This document shows, piece after piece, positions 33,672 through 42,770 of a DNA stretch of 64,000 bases. A program made the translations under genes and the position numbers. Location of the stretch: NCBI RefSeq assembly GCF_003287285.1, contig NZ_QMIG01000002.1, positions 310,001 to 374,000 of the forward strand, read 5' to 3'. The DNA comes from Phytoactinopolyspora halophila. GTDB taxonomy: Bacteria; Actinomycetota; Actinomycetes; Jiangellales; Jiangellaceae. The notes beneath the pieces were generated by a model that worked only from the letters and a program-made list of their open reading frames with translations, did no database searches and was not told the DNA's origin. Each line of letters opens with the position of its first letter. Position 1 is the stretch's first letter.

Positions 33672-35042
33672 ATGGAGACGAGAACCCGCTACGCCGTTGT
33701 CGGTCTGGGCTCGCGTTCCACGATGTTCACCCGTGCATTGCTGGATGCCCACCGCGACAGCGGACAGCTGGTCGGGCTGTGCGATGTCAACGGCACGCGG
33801 ATGAACCACCACAACGCACGGTTCGCCGACGAGTTCGGCCTCGATCCGGTCCCGTGCTACGACGCCGCGGACTTCATCCGCATGCTCGATGAGCAGCAGG
33901 TCGACGCCGTGGTCGTCGCATCTGTCGACCGCACACACGATCACTACATCGTCACCGCGATGGATCACGGCTGTGACGTGATCACCGAGAAACCGCTCAC
34001 CACCGATGAGACGAAATGCCAGCGGATTCTCGACACCCGGGCACGCACCGGTCGGGGGCTCACGGTGACGTTCAACTATCGCTACGCACCTCGCAACAGC
34101 GCGGTTAAGGAACTCCTCGCGTCCGGAGCGATCGGAGATGTCCAGTCCGTACACTTCGAGTGGCTCCTCGACACCCGGCACGGCGCCGACTACTTCCGCC
34201 GCTGGCATCGGGACAAGCGGAACTCCGGTGGCCTGATGGTCCACAAGTCCAGCCATCACTTCGATCTGGTGAACTGGTGGCTCGACGCCGTACCCCGTAC
34301 CGTGTTCGGCTTCGGCGATCTGCGCTTCTACGGGTGGGACAATGCCGAGGCACGCGGCCAGCGAGGGCGCGGCTATCGAAATCTCGGCCGCCCCGATCTG
34401 AGCGACGATCCCTGGGCCATCGACCTGTCTGGCGACCCGGAGCTCCGGGCGTTATATCTCGATGCGGAACACGAGGACGGCTACGTGCGCGATCGCGACG
34501 TCTTCAGCGACGGCATCAGCATCGAGGACGACATGGCCGTTCTCGTCCGCTACGACACCGGTGCCACCCTGAGCTATCACCTCACGGCGTACTCGCCGTG
34601 GGAGGGATATCGCGTCGGCCTCAACGGCACTCACGGACGGGTCGAGCTCCAGGTGGTCGAGCGGTCCTACGTCAGCGGCCAGGTCATCGATCCGAATGCC
34701 GCGGGCGCCGATCAACCCGGAAACGAACCGATCGACCACACGCGGCTGACGGTCCAGCCGCTGTGGGCACCGGCCCGCACCGTTCCCGTCGAGGAAGAAG
34801 GGGGCGGAGGTCACGGAGGGGGTGACCGGCGGCTGCTGGCCGACATCTTCGGCCGGGACACCGATCCTGACCCGCTCGGACGCGCGGCCGGTCACGTGGA
34901 CGGCGCGCTCGCGATGCTCACGGGCACCGCCGCGAACCGTTCCTTTGCCACTGGACTTCCCGTGCAGGTCAGTGATCTCGTCACCTTCCCTCAATCCGAC
35001 CGAGCGGCACTCGACGAGTCAGTGCGGCGCCGGGCGGTGTAG
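33672..35042 (+). CDS. Gfo/Idh/MocA-family oxidoreductase
   Basis: The 456-residue protein starts two bases after the previous stop, with GGAG seven bases upstream. The NAD(P)-binding domain has YAVVGLGSRSTMF and the conserved EKPLTTDET (EKP Lys). The substrate domain (about 150-456) includes GGLMVHKSSHHFDLVNWWLD, whose His is typically catalytic in this family. Together with uxaC/uxuB a role in oxidising or epimerising a uronic acid or its degradation product is likely. The 3' end overlaps the convergent citrate synthase gene by 52 bp. Confidence 0.85.
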   Translation: METRTRYAVVGLGSRSTMFTRALLDAHRDSGQLVGLCDVNGTRMNHHNARFADEFGLDPVPCYDAADFIRMLDEQQVDAVVVASVDRTHDHYIVTAMDHGCDVITEKPLTTDETKCQRILDTRARTGRGLTVTFNYRYAPRNSAVKELLASGAIGDVQSVHFEWLLDTRHGADYFRRWHRDKRNSGGLMVHKSSHHFDLVNWWLDAVPRTVFGFGDLRFYGWDNAEARGQRGRGYRNLGRPDLSDDPWAIDLSGDPELRALYLDAEHEDGYVRDRDVFSDGISIEDDMAVLVRYDTGATLSYHLTAYSPWEGYRVGLNGTHGRVELQVVERSYVSGQVIDPNAAGADQPGNEPIDHTRLTVQPLWAPARTVPVEEEGGGGHGGGDRRLLADIFGRDTDPDPLGRAAGHVDGALAMLTGTAANRSFATGLPVQVSDLVTFPQSDRAALDESVRRRAV

Positions 35043-36205
35043 AAACCCGTTGGCCGGAAACGGAGTACCGGTTCCTCGTATTCTTCCAGCGCATGGGCGA
35101 TCCACCCGATATTGCGGGCCAGAGCGAAGATGGCCTCACCGGCATCCGGGCGCATGTCGTGAATGTGCATCATGGCCGCGAGCGCGAGGTCGACGTTCGG
35201 CGGCCACCGTTCGCCACGCGCCATCTCCTCCGTCAGCGTGTCCACGGCCCGGAGGACCGGGTGGGCTCCTTCCTGCTCACGCAACATCGAGAAGATCATC
35301 TGTGCGCGTGGATCGACGTCCTGGTAGACGCGATGCCCGAATCCCGGAATCTCCTCGCCACCACGCAGCCACTCGGCCAGGGCAGCAATCGGGTCGGCAC
35401 GAGCTTCTGCCAGGAACCGGTACGAGAGCGTGCTCGATACGCCGTGGTAGCGCGCGTCGAGTGCGCCGAGCCCGGCAGAGACGACCGCGTAGGGATGCGC
35501 ACGAGCGCTCGCCGCCACCCGTGCCGCCACGGTCGACGCAGCGAGACCATGATCCGCCAACAAGATCAGCGCCGCGTTAAGCAGCCCTGGTGGCATGGGG
35601 CGATCCGTCAATGCCGGCCACAGCCGTTCGGCGAGACCGGTACCGGTCGTGGCCGGGACCGCGAGCACGTCCGTCAGAGCCCCCACCAGGGCTCCGGCAC
35701 CCGGCAGGATCCGCTCGGGTGAGAGATCGAAGCGGAGAGGATCGGCGGCACCCAGGACGACGATGGCAACGCGAAGGCCGTCCGTGAGCCGAGCGGTGGA
35801 CGGCAAGGAAGCGACCGCGGAGCGCGCCACGTCGACGATTTCGGCCGGCGCCGTGCAGCGCACACCCTCCGCGAGAGCTCCCGTCCACAGAAGGTGGGCC
35901 ACCGACTCCGGGGACGACGTGGTGGCGAGCTCGGTAGCGTCGTGGCCACGATAGTGGAGCCGGTCGTCTTCGACGACGGAAATCCCCGTCCCGATCCGTT
36001 CGACCACCCCGGATGCCGATCTGCTGTGGTGCGTGCGCTCGGCCAATCGCTCCACGTCCTGGTACGCGAACAGGCTCCCCCGCCGATCCCGGGCCCGGAC
36101 ACTCTTGAGCAGACCGCGGCTGACGTAGGCGTAGACGGTTTCCGGCTTGACTCCCAGCCGGTTCGCGGCCTCCGCCGTCGTCAGATAACGCTCGTCTCGT
36201 TCCAC
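34991..36205 (-). CDS. Citrate synthase with N-terminal helix-turn-helix
   Basis: Residues about 5-50 form a MerR/excisionase-type DNA-binding motif (TTAEAANRLGVKPETVYAYV). The rest (about 65-395) is a citrate synthase fold. All three catalytic residues seem present: His in YHGVSS, His in GFGHRVY and Asp in PPNVDLAL. The combination suggests either a regulated enzyme or a metabolite-sensing transcription factor. It is divergent from a second citrate synthase; palindromic TTGA repeats lie in the 95-bp gap. Similar HTH-bearing citrate synthases occur beside an ordinary one in other actinobacteria (from memory). Its activity is untested. Confidence 0.8.
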   Translation of the reverse strand: MERDERYLTTAEAANRLGVKPETVYAYVSRGLLKSVRARDRRGSLFAYQDVERLAERTHHSRSASGVVERIGTGISVVEDDRLHYRGHDATELATTSSPESVAHLLWTGALAEGVRCTAPAEIVDVARSAVASLPSTARLTDGLRVAIVVLGAADPLRFDLSPERILPGAGALVGALTDVLAVPATTGTGLAERLWPALTDRPMPPGLLNAALILLADHGLAASTVAARVAASARAHPYAVVSAGLGALDARYHGVSSTLSYRFLAEARADPIAALAEWLRGGEEIPGFGHRVYQDVDPRAQMIFSMLREQEGAHPVLRAVDTLTEEMARGERWPPNVDLALAAMMHIHDMRPDAGEAIFALARNIGWIAHALEEYEEPVLRFRPTGFYTARRRTDSSSAARSD

Positions 36206-36230
36206 GATAGTGACCTTCTCGCAGTTTATA

Positions 36231-36276
36231 TTGACTGAATCAACATTGACACTTCTCTGGTCAAGGGATCAATGTT
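36231..36276. promoter_or_regulatory. Nested TTGA inverted repeats between the two citrate synthase genes
   Basis: The AT-rich gap holds TTGACTGAATCAA (36231-36243). It also holds an inverted repeat AACATTGA (36242-36249)/TCAATGTT (36269-36276) that encloses TTGAC (36246-36250)/GTCAA (36260-36264). They are suited to a dimeric or multimeric regulator, possibly the HTH-citrate synthase itself acting on both promoters. Confidence 0.5.
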
Positions 36277-36300
36277 TATCACAAAACAAGGAGGTGCTTC

Positions 36301-37449
36301 GTGCCGACGACGACCGACGAACTGATCGACGTACCCCACGGTTTACGGAATGTGGTGGCCGCGCACACCGAACTGGGGGATGTGCGTGGTCGCGAGGGCT
36401 TTTACCACTACCGCCAGTACTCGGCCATCGAGCTGGCGCAGACGGTGTCCTTCGAGGACGCCTGGTACCTGTTCGCGAAGGGCCGGCTCCCCGAGCCTGC
36501 CGAACGCACCGAGTTCATTGCCACCATCGCGCCTCTGCGGGTACTTCCAGCCGAGCTACGTGAGATCCTGCCGACGCTCGCTCACGCGGGCGAGCGAGGC
36601 GCTCCGCTCACCGCGTTGCGCGCCGCCCTCTCGTTCCTCGGCTCGACACGCGATCTGGCTCCCCTGTGGGATCTCGATCCCGCGAAGCGCGAGCACGACG
36701 CCCTGCTTCTCAGTGCGTTGACACCAACCTTGCTCGCCGCGCTGTACCGGCTCCGATCGGGCCAGCAACCGTTGGAACCTCGCGATGATCTGTCCGCCGC
36801 GGCCAACTGGCTGTACATGGTCACGGGCGAGGTCCCGGACCCGGCGCGGGAGAGGGCCGTCGAGCGGTATCTGATAGCCACGATCGACCACGGGTTCAAC
36901 GCCTCCACGTTCGCCGCACGAGTCGTCGCTTCGGCGGGTGCCGACATGGCTGCCGCAGTGAACGCGGCACTCGGCGCGTTTTCCGGTCCGCTCCATGGCG
37001 GCGCTCCCGACCGGGCTCTGGACACCATCGAAATGATCGGCGCGCCGGAAAACATCGATCCCTGGATACGGGCACGCATCAGCGCTGGAGACCGGATCAT
37101 GGGCTTCGGACACGCTGTCTACCGCACCGAGGACCCGCGTGCCCGCATGCTGCGCGACACCGCACTCGAGCTCGGAGGCGAGCTCGCCGATTTCGCCACC
37201 ACGGTGGAACGCCGCGTGGTAGAGATACTCGCCGAGGTCAAACCCGGCCGTGAGCTTCGCGCCAATGTCGAATTCTATGCGGGGGTGGTGCTGGAGCAAT
37301 GCCGCATACCACGCGCGATGTTCACCCCGACGTTCGCGGTGAGCAGGGTCATCGGCTGGTGCGCCAACATCCTCGAAGAAGCAGCGCAGGGTAAAATCAT
37401 CCGACCTGCAGCGCGCTATGTCGGCCCCGAACCTTCGGTGCCGGATTAA
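36301..37449 (+). CDS. Citrate synthase / 2-methylcitrate synthase family protein
   Basis: The 382-residue protein keeps the citrate synthase fold. His is present in SGPLHGGAP and in GFGHAVYRTEDPRA. At the third catalytic position it reads ANVEFYAG, so Glu stands where standard enzymes have Asp (NVDFYSG). The C-terminus MFTPTFAVSRVIGWCANILE is normal. The ribosome-binding site AAGGAGG precedes a GTG. It may be active on oxaloacetate or a related oxo-acid, or may work only with the divergent HTH-bearing homologue. Confidence 0.85.
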   Translation: MPTTTDELIDVPHGLRNVVAAHTELGDVRGREGFYHYRQYSAIELAQTVSFEDAWYLFAKGRLPEPAERTEFIATIAPLRVLPAELREILPTLAHAGERGAPLTALRAALSFLGSTRDLAPLWDLDPAKREHDALLLSALTPTLLAALYRLRSGQQPLEPRDDLSAAANWLYMVTGEVPDPARERAVERYLIATIDHGFNASTFAARVVASAGADMAAAVNAALGAFSGPLHGGAPDRALDTIEMIGAPENIDPWIRARISAGDRIMGFGHAVYRTEDPRARMLRDTALELGGELADFATTVERRVVEILAEVKPGRELRANVEFYAGVVLEQCRIPRAMFTPTFAVSRVIGWCANILEEAAQGKIIRPAARYVGPEPSVPD

Positions 37450-37520
37450 CGCGACAGCCGTCGTACCTGAGCCTCCCTGACCCTCGTCGTGCGGTCGTTC
37501 GTCGCTCGACGGCCCCCGGG

Positions 37521-38201
37521 CTAGACCTCGAACTTGTAACCGAGCCCCCGAACCGTCAGCAGATATGTCGGCGTGGCCGGGTCGGGTTCGATTTTTGCCC
37601 GCAGGCGTTTGACGTGCACGTCCAGGGTCTTGGTGTCACCCACGTAGTCGGCACCCCAGATCCGGTCGATGAGCTGCGCACGTGTCAACACGCGGCCCGT
37701 GTTGCGCAGCATCAACTCCAGCAGCTCGAACTCCTTCAGGGGAAGCTGGACCGACTCCCCGCCGACCGAGACGATGTGCCGGTCCACGTCCATACGTACC
37801 GGGCCGGCCTCAAGGACGGCCGGGCTCGTCTCGGTCGGCTCGCTGCCCCGGCGTAGCACCGCTCGGATGCGAGCGACCAGTTCTCGCGACGAGAACGGCT
37901 TCGTGACGTAATCGTCCGCGCCCAACTCGAGACCAACGACCTTGTCTACCTCGGAGTCCTTGGCCGTCAACATGATCACGGGAACTTTGGACCGTTGCCG
38001 CAGCTGGCGGCACACTTCGGTACCGGGCACGCCGGGCAGCATGAGGTCGAGCAGCACGAGATCCGCGCCCACTCGGTCGAATTCGTCGAGCGCCTCGTCA
38101 CCCCCTGACGCGACGGATACCTCGAATCCTTCCTTCTTGAGCATGTAGGACAGTGCGTCGCTGAAGGACTCCTCATCCTCGACCACGAGCACTCGCGTCA
38201 C
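37521..38201 (-). CDS. regX3: OmpR-family response regulator, RegX3-like
   Basis: The 226-residue protein consists of a receiver domain (about 1-120; VVEDEES, phosphorylated Asp in LVLLDLMLPG, Thr in VIMLTAKDS, Lys in DYVTKPFSS). A winged-helix DNA-binding domain follows (about 130-226; VLTRAQLIDRIWGADYVGD). In mycobacteria and relatives RegX3 responds to phosphate starvation. Its start overlaps the kinase gene by four bases. Most of the sequence fits RegX3/PhoP-type regulators; the phosphate role is inferred from homology and from the nearby mshA/gpmA context. Confidence 0.88.
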   Translation of the reverse strand: MTRVLVVEDEESFSDALSYMLKKEGFEVSVASGGDEALDEFDRVGADLVLLDLMLPGVPGTEVCRQLRQRSKVPVIMLTAKDSEVDKVVGLELGADDYVTKPFSSRELVARIRAVLRRGSEPTETSPAVLEAGPVRMDVDRHIVSVGGESVQLPLKEFELLELMLRNTGRVLTRAQLIDRIWGADYVGDTKTLDVHVKRLRAKIEPDPATPTYLLTVRGLGYKFEV

Positions 38202-39379
38202 GGCGCCTCCCTAGCAGCATGCGAAACGACTCCGGACGGTTGCCCGGGCCGGTACGGGTGGAGCGGCAGGCGCACGGTGAAGGTCGATCCCGCCCCTTGC
38301 ACGCTCCACACCTTCACATCGCCGCCATGGCTGGCGGCAATGTGCTTGACGATGGACAGTCCGAGGCCGGTGCCCCCCGTTTCCCGGGAACGTGCCGGAT
38401 CCACGCGGTAGAACCGCTCGAAGATCCGGTCGAGGTCCGCCTCGGCGATACCGTAGCCCTGGTCGGTCACGCTGATCTCCACCACGTCGTCACGTCGGCG
38501 AACGCCGACGGAGACCTTCGCGCCTTCCGGGCTGTAACTGACCGCGTTCTCGACAAGATTCCCCACGGCGATGACGAGCTGCTGCTCGTTGCCCAGGACT
38601 TGCAGCCCTTTCGTGCCACCCGTCGTGAGCCGGATGTCGCGGTTCTCAGCATCCACCCGGCTGCGATCCACCGCGGCCGAGACCACGTCATCGATCTCCA
38701 CGGGATCGGGAGACTGGACGGGATCGTCGTATTGCAGCCGCGACAGGTCGATGATCTCTTGAACGAGGCGGGTCAACCGCTCACCTTCGCGCTGCATACC
38801 CTGGGCGAACCTGCGCACGGCTTCGGGGTCGTCACTGGCTCCTTCCACGGCCTCGGCCAGCAGCATCATCGCGCCCACCGGAGTCTTGAGCTCGTGCGAC
38901 ACGTTGGCGACGAAGTCCCGCCTGATCTCGTCAACCCGGATCTCGTGCGTGCGATCCTCCACCAGCGCGAGCACCAGCCGATCGCCGAGTGGCGCAACGC
39001 GGGCGAGGACATGGAGGGTCTGCGTGCTGTCCTGCGAGCGCGCCACCTCGAGTTCGAGCTCTCGGATCTGCCCATCGCGGCGAACTTTCGAGGTCAGCTC
39101 CAGCAGCTGGGAGACGGTAATCCGGTCTTGCCGGACCAGACCGAACGCGTACGCGGACGGGCTGGCCTTGACCACGTTGGACTCTTCGTCCAGGACGATC
39201 GCGCTAGACCGCAGGATCGCCATGACCTCGTCCGCACCTTCTGGCATCGGCGACGTACGCGGAACGGGCGGAACGCTCGGCGTATGCCGACGGGCCAACA
39301 TCGTCCAGGCGGCGGCGAAGCCGACCAGAAGGCCGACGACGGCAGCTAGCACTCCGGCAGTGAGGGCCTCCACATTCAC
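38198..39379 (-). CDS. senX3: Sensor histidine kinase, SenX3-like
   Basis: The 393-residue kinase (GTG at 39379) has one N-terminal membrane helix (VLAAVVGLLVGFAAAW), a PAS-like linker and a HisKA domain. The phosphorylated His is in NVSHELKTPVGAMM. An HATPase domain follows (VGNLVENAVSYSPEGAKVSV; DQGYGIAEADLDRIFERFY; GTGLGLSIVKHIA). It phosphorylates the coupled regulator. In mycobacteria SenX3 has two membrane helices; only one is clear here, so the input may be cytoplasmic. An ATG at 39451 is an alternative start that would add 24 residues. Confidence 0.85.
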   Translation of the reverse strand: MNVEALTAGVLAAVVGLLVGFAAAWTMLARRHTPSVPPVPRTSPMPEGADEVMAILRSSAIVLDEESNVVKASPSAYAFGLVRQDRITVSQLLELTSKVRRDGQIRELELEVARSQDSTQTLHVLARVAPLGDRLVLALVEDRTHEIRVDEIRRDFVANVSHELKTPVGAMMLLAEAVEGASDDPEAVRRFAQGMQREGERLTRLVQEIIDLSRLQYDDPVQSPDPVEIDDVVSAAVDRSRVDAENRDIRLTTGGTKGLQVLGNEQQLVIAVGNLVENAVSYSPEGAKVSVGVRRRDDVVEISVTDQGYGIAEADLDRIFERFYRVDPARSRETGGTGLGLSIVKHIAASHGGDVKVWSVQGAGSTFTVRLPLHPYRPGQPSGVVSHAAREAP

Positions 39380-39547
39380 CGATGGTAAGCCCACACACAG
39401 CCGTAATTGCACGATGCCGCCATGTCGCCGGGAATGAGCGGGAATGTTCACCCGATCTTCCCGCCTGGTTCACCTCACCCGCCGCGAGGTGCCACCCGAA
39501 GACGCGGGAACCGGAACGCGCGCCGACACGTGGAATCCACCGGCCGC

Positions 39548-40726
39548 TCAGGACCGGTACACAATGACCTTGTCGCCCACCTGGACCTGCTCGAACAGGG
39601 ATGCGATCCCCGCCTCGTCGCGGACGTTCACGCACCCGTGCGAGGCGCCATCGTAGCCGTTCGCGGCGAAATCGGGCGAGTAGTGCACCGCCTGCCCTCC
39701 GCTGAAGAACATGGCATACGGCATCGGCGTGTCGTAGAGCGACGACACGTGGTCCCGCGACTTCCACCCCACATCGAACGCGCCTTCCCGGGTGGGTGTC
39801 AGCTCGGCGCCGAAGCGCACATCGAACGTCATCTGCACGGCACCATCGACGACCCATCGCAGGCTGTTCGTGGTCTTGTCGATGCACATCACCCGTCCGG
39901 TAGTGCACCGCGGGTCGAGGACGCCAGAGTCACCGCCGTCGCCGTCCTCGCCATCGTCGTCCTCCGGCGGCCTGTTGTGCATCTCGTCGTCGGATGGCTG
40001 CCTGGTCAATCCGGTGAGCTGGTCCCACGTCTGCTGATCGACGGTTCCGGTCGCCGGCAGTCCACGTTTCTCCTGGAAACCGGCAACCGCCGAGCTGGTC
40101 ATGTCGCCGTAGTTCGGCGTGACATCACCGGTGAACCAGTCAAGCTGGGCAAGCCGGGCTTGCAGTTCACGCACCTGGTCGCCGCTGTCGCCCGGGCTCA
40201 AGATCGGAGGGCCGACCCGGTCGTCCATCTCGTCTTCCGTGGGCTCCCGAGTCAGGGAGAGCAGCTCGTCCCACGTGTCCGGATCCACGTCGCCCGTCGG
40301 TTCCAGGCCAGCCCGGTCCTGAAAACCACTGACGGCATCGGCCGTGGGGGCGTCATAGGTGCCCGTGATACCCGAGGCGTACCAGCCGAGCTGGGTCAGC
40401 CGGGCCTGGAGCTCCCGGACGTCATCGCCTTCGTCTCCCGACTGGAATACCAGATCCGCCCCGACCGTGGCGGCGACGTTCGGCGTCGACACGGACGCCG
40501 ACATGGACGACGTGGTGCTCGCGGGTGGGGGCGACGTGGCGGTATCGGCCGCGCCGTTTGCCAGGCTCGAAGCCATGGAACGCGCGCCGTCCAGATCGGC
40601 CTCGGACGCTGCCACCGAGGCCGTCTCGTCCTGTCCCAGCTGGCTCATGCCATAGGCACCTCCGGCGCCGATGACAGCAACAGCCAGTACGGCGACTATG
40701 CCCCCTCTGGACCTTGCACGAACCAC
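39548..40726 (-). CDS. L,D-transpeptidase with two peptidoglycan-binding domains
   Basis: The GTG at 40726, with GAGGAG six bases upstream, gives 392 residues. A membrane anchor (about 8-27) precedes a Ser/Thr/Ala-rich linker. Two PG_binding_1 domains (about 95-150 and 165-220: DVRELQARLTQLGWYASGIT; QVRELQARLAQLDWFTGDVT) and a YkuD catalytic domain follow. The catalytic residues are in HYSPDFAANGYDGASHGCVN, with Cys in SHGCV. It probably makes 3-3 crosslinks or attaches proteins to peptidoglycan. It is divergent from mshA. In-frame codons further upstream (to 40888) lack a ribosome-binding site. Confidence 0.88.
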   Translation of the reverse strand: MVRARSRGGIVAVLAVAVIGAGGAYGMSQLGQDETASVAASEADLDGARSMASSLANGAADTATSPPPASTTSSMSASVSTPNVAATVGADLVFQSGDEGDDVRELQARLTQLGWYASGITGTYDAPTADAVSGFQDRAGLEPTGDVDPDTWDELLSLTREPTEDEMDDRVGPPILSPGDSGDQVRELQARLAQLDWFTGDVTPNYGDMTSSAVAGFQEKRGLPATGTVDQQTWDQLTGLTRQPSDDEMHNRPPEDDDGEDGDGGDSGVLDPRCTTGRVMCIDKTTNSLRWVVDGAVQMTFDVRFGAELTPTREGAFDVGWKSRDHVSSLYDTPMPYAMFFSGGQAVHYSPDFAANGYDGASHGCVNVRDEAGIASLFEQVQVGDKVIVYRS

Positions 40727-40955
40727 GAATACCTCCTCGTTGACGACGAGGCGACCGCGTACGCCGCCCCCGAGAGGATGACGCATATCCTCGCCCGAAG
40801 GTTGCGCCTCAAACACCAGTTGCGAGATTACAACTTGGTTTCGGAGCGCTCGCGCAGGTTTGACCACGGCACTCGCCGCGTCCGGCACAGCGGAAGAGGA
40901 TCGTCCATCTCGGTGTTGTTCGGGTCAGCGCACCGTGACGGTCAACCGGAAGGGG

Positions 40956-42260
40956 ATGGCGAACGTGTCTGGCGCCGCTCGTACCGGCGCGCCTCGGCGC
41001 ATAGCGATGCTCAGCGTCCACACGTCACCGCTCGATCAACCCGGCGGCGGCGACGCGGGCGGGATGAACGTCTACACGCTCGAATTGGCCCGACAGCTCG
41101 CGGCGTCGAACGTCGAGGTCGAGATCTTCACCCGGGCCACCTCCTCGGACCTTCCGCCGTCCGTAGAAGCTGCGCCGGGCGTCACCGTCCGGAACGTGAT
41201 CGCTGGCCCGTACGAATCCCTGACCAAAGACGATCTTCCGTCGCAGCTCTGCGCGTTCACATCCGGCGTACTGCGGGCCGAAGCGAACCGCGAGCCCGGC
41301 TGGTACGACCTCGTCCACTCGCACTACTGGCTCTCGGGCCAGGTCGGGTGGCTGGCCACGGAGCGGTGGGGGGTCCCGCTGGTGCACACGATGCACACGA
41401 TGGCCAAGGTCAAGAATCTCGCGTTGGCCGACGGTGATCGCCCCGAGCCGCACACCCGCGAATACGGCGAGGAACAGGTGGTGGCGGCCGCACACCGGCT
41501 GATCGCCAACACCCACGACGAAGCCGCCCAGCTCACCCAGCTCTACGGGGCAGAACCCGAGAAGATCGAGACAATCTGGCCGGGCGTCGATCTCGACGTT
41601 TTCACTCCCGGTCCGCAAGCGAGCGCGCGTGCCCGGCTCGGCCTTCCCGAGGATGCCGTCGTCTTGCTGTTCGCCGGGCGCATCCAGCCGTTGAAAGCAC
41701 CGGATGTGCTCGTCCGCACCGCCGCCCGGCTCGTCGCCGTCGACCCCTCCCTGCGTGAACGCCTGGTGGTGGCGATCGTCGGGGGGCCATCAGGCACCGG
41801 GCACGAGCGTGCCACCGATCTGCATCGCCTGGTCGGCACGCTCGGTCTGGATGACGTCGTCCGCGTACATCCACCGGTGAGCCAACAGCAGCTGGCCGAG
41901 TGGTATCGCGCGGCCGACCTGACCGTCGTGCCGTCGTACAGCGAGTCGTTCGGCCTCGTCGCCGTGGAATCCCAGGCCTGCGGCACTCCCGTGGTCGGTT
42001 CCGCGGTAGGCGGGCTGCGCACGGCGATCGCACATGATCGTTCAGGGCTCCTGGTTACCGGCCACGATCCGGGTGCATGGTCACGTGCCATCATCGACCT
42101 GCTCGATCATCCCGAGCGCTTCCGGCAGCTGCGCACCGGAGCCGTCGAACACGCCTCCCGGTTCGGGTGGGACGTCACAGCGGCACGTACGCTGGAGGTC
42201 TATGCTGAGGCGTGGCAACGTCATCGTGCGGATCAACTCGGGATGGTGAGTTGTTCGTGA
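40956..42260 (+). CDS. mshA: D-inositol-3-phosphate glycosyltransferase
   Basis: MshA joins UDP-GlcNAc and inositol 3-phosphate, the first step of mycothiol synthesis. The protein has the MshA fingerprint [20 protein letters not shown] and [13 protein letters not shown] in its N-terminal half. GPSGTG and [20 protein letters not shown], with the conserved Glu residues of GT4 enzymes, are in the C-terminal half. A GTG at 40965 has a better-spaced ribosome-binding site (AAGGGG) than the ATG at 40956, so the true start may be nine bases later. It overlaps the next gene by four bases. Confidence 0.93.
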   Translation: MANVSGAARTGAPRRIAMLSVHTSPLDQPGGGDAGGMNVYTLELARQLAASNVEVEIFTRATSSDLPPSVEAAPGVTVRNVIAGPYESLTKDDLPSQLCAFTSGVLRAEANREPGWYDLVHSHYWLSGQVGWLATERWGVPLVHTMHTMAKVKNLALADGDRPEPHTREYGEEQVVAAAHRLIANTHDEAAQLTQLYGAEPEKIETIWPGVDLDVFTPGPQASARARLGLPEDAVVLLFAGRIQPLKAPDVLVRTAARLVAVDPSLRERLVVAIVGGPSGTGHERATDLHRLVGTLGLDDVVRVHPPVSQQQLAEWYRAADLTVVPSYSESFGLVAVESQACGTPVVGSAVGGLRTAIAHDRSGLLVTGHDPGAWSRAIIDLLDHPERFRQLRTGAVEHASRFGWDVTAARTLEVYAEAWQRHRADQLGMVSCS

Positions 42261-42742
42261 CGGCTACCGACATCATCCGCGAATATCTGGCGACCACCGG
42301 ACAGCCCTGGAACGAGACGGCACCGGGTGCCTTCTCCGTCGAGCTGCCCGGCGAGCGGAAACTCAAGACCGCTTGCAGCCTCGCGGTTCGAGACCACAGC
42401 CTCGTGGTGAACGCGTTCGTCGCCCGCTGCCCCGACGAGAACCACGAACGGGTACATCGCTGGCTGCTCGAACGCAACGCCCGGCTGCCCGGGATCGCCT
42501 TCGCCGTCGACCAAGCCGGCGACATCTATCTCGTGGGCCGGCTTCCGCTCGAGGCCGTCACGCACGACGGGCTGGACAGGCTGCTCGGGGCCGTCCTCGA
42601 TGCGGCGGACTCATCGTTCAACACCATCCTCGACATGGGCTTCGCCGACTCGATCCGTCGGGAGTGGGCGTGGCGGCTGGCACGGGGCGAATCGACGCGC
42701 AACCTCGACGCCTTCGCACACCTCCGCCCGACCGATCGCTGA
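42257..42742 (+). CDS. YbjN-domain protein
   Basis: This 161-residue protein starts at a GTG inside the mshA stop (GTGA). It is a single YbjN-like domain of the tetraspanning-secretion-chaperone/CesT-like type: [39 protein letters not shown] and a C-terminal helix [14 protein letters not shown] homologue (Rv0487) sits between mshA and gpm1 in M. tuberculosis as well. Its biochemical role is unknown; conserved position suggests a link to MshA or GpmA. Confidence 0.88.
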   Translation: MTATDIIREYLATTGQPWNETAPGAFSVELPGERKLKTACSLAVRDHSLVVNAFVARCPDENHERVHRWLLERNARLPGIAFAVDQAGDIYLVGRLPLEAVTHDGLDRLLGAVLDAADSSFNTILDMGFADSIRREWAWRLARGESTRNLDAFAHLRPTDR

Positions 42743-42770
42743 CGGACTCACCCGCGCTAGGCTCGCTGTT

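Noticed and set aside
40727-40955. Possible riboswitch (c-di-AMP type) upstream of the L,D-transpeptidase
   Set aside because: I could not match the conserved riboswitch core; only a weak inverted repeat AGTTG-N8-CAACT was seen.
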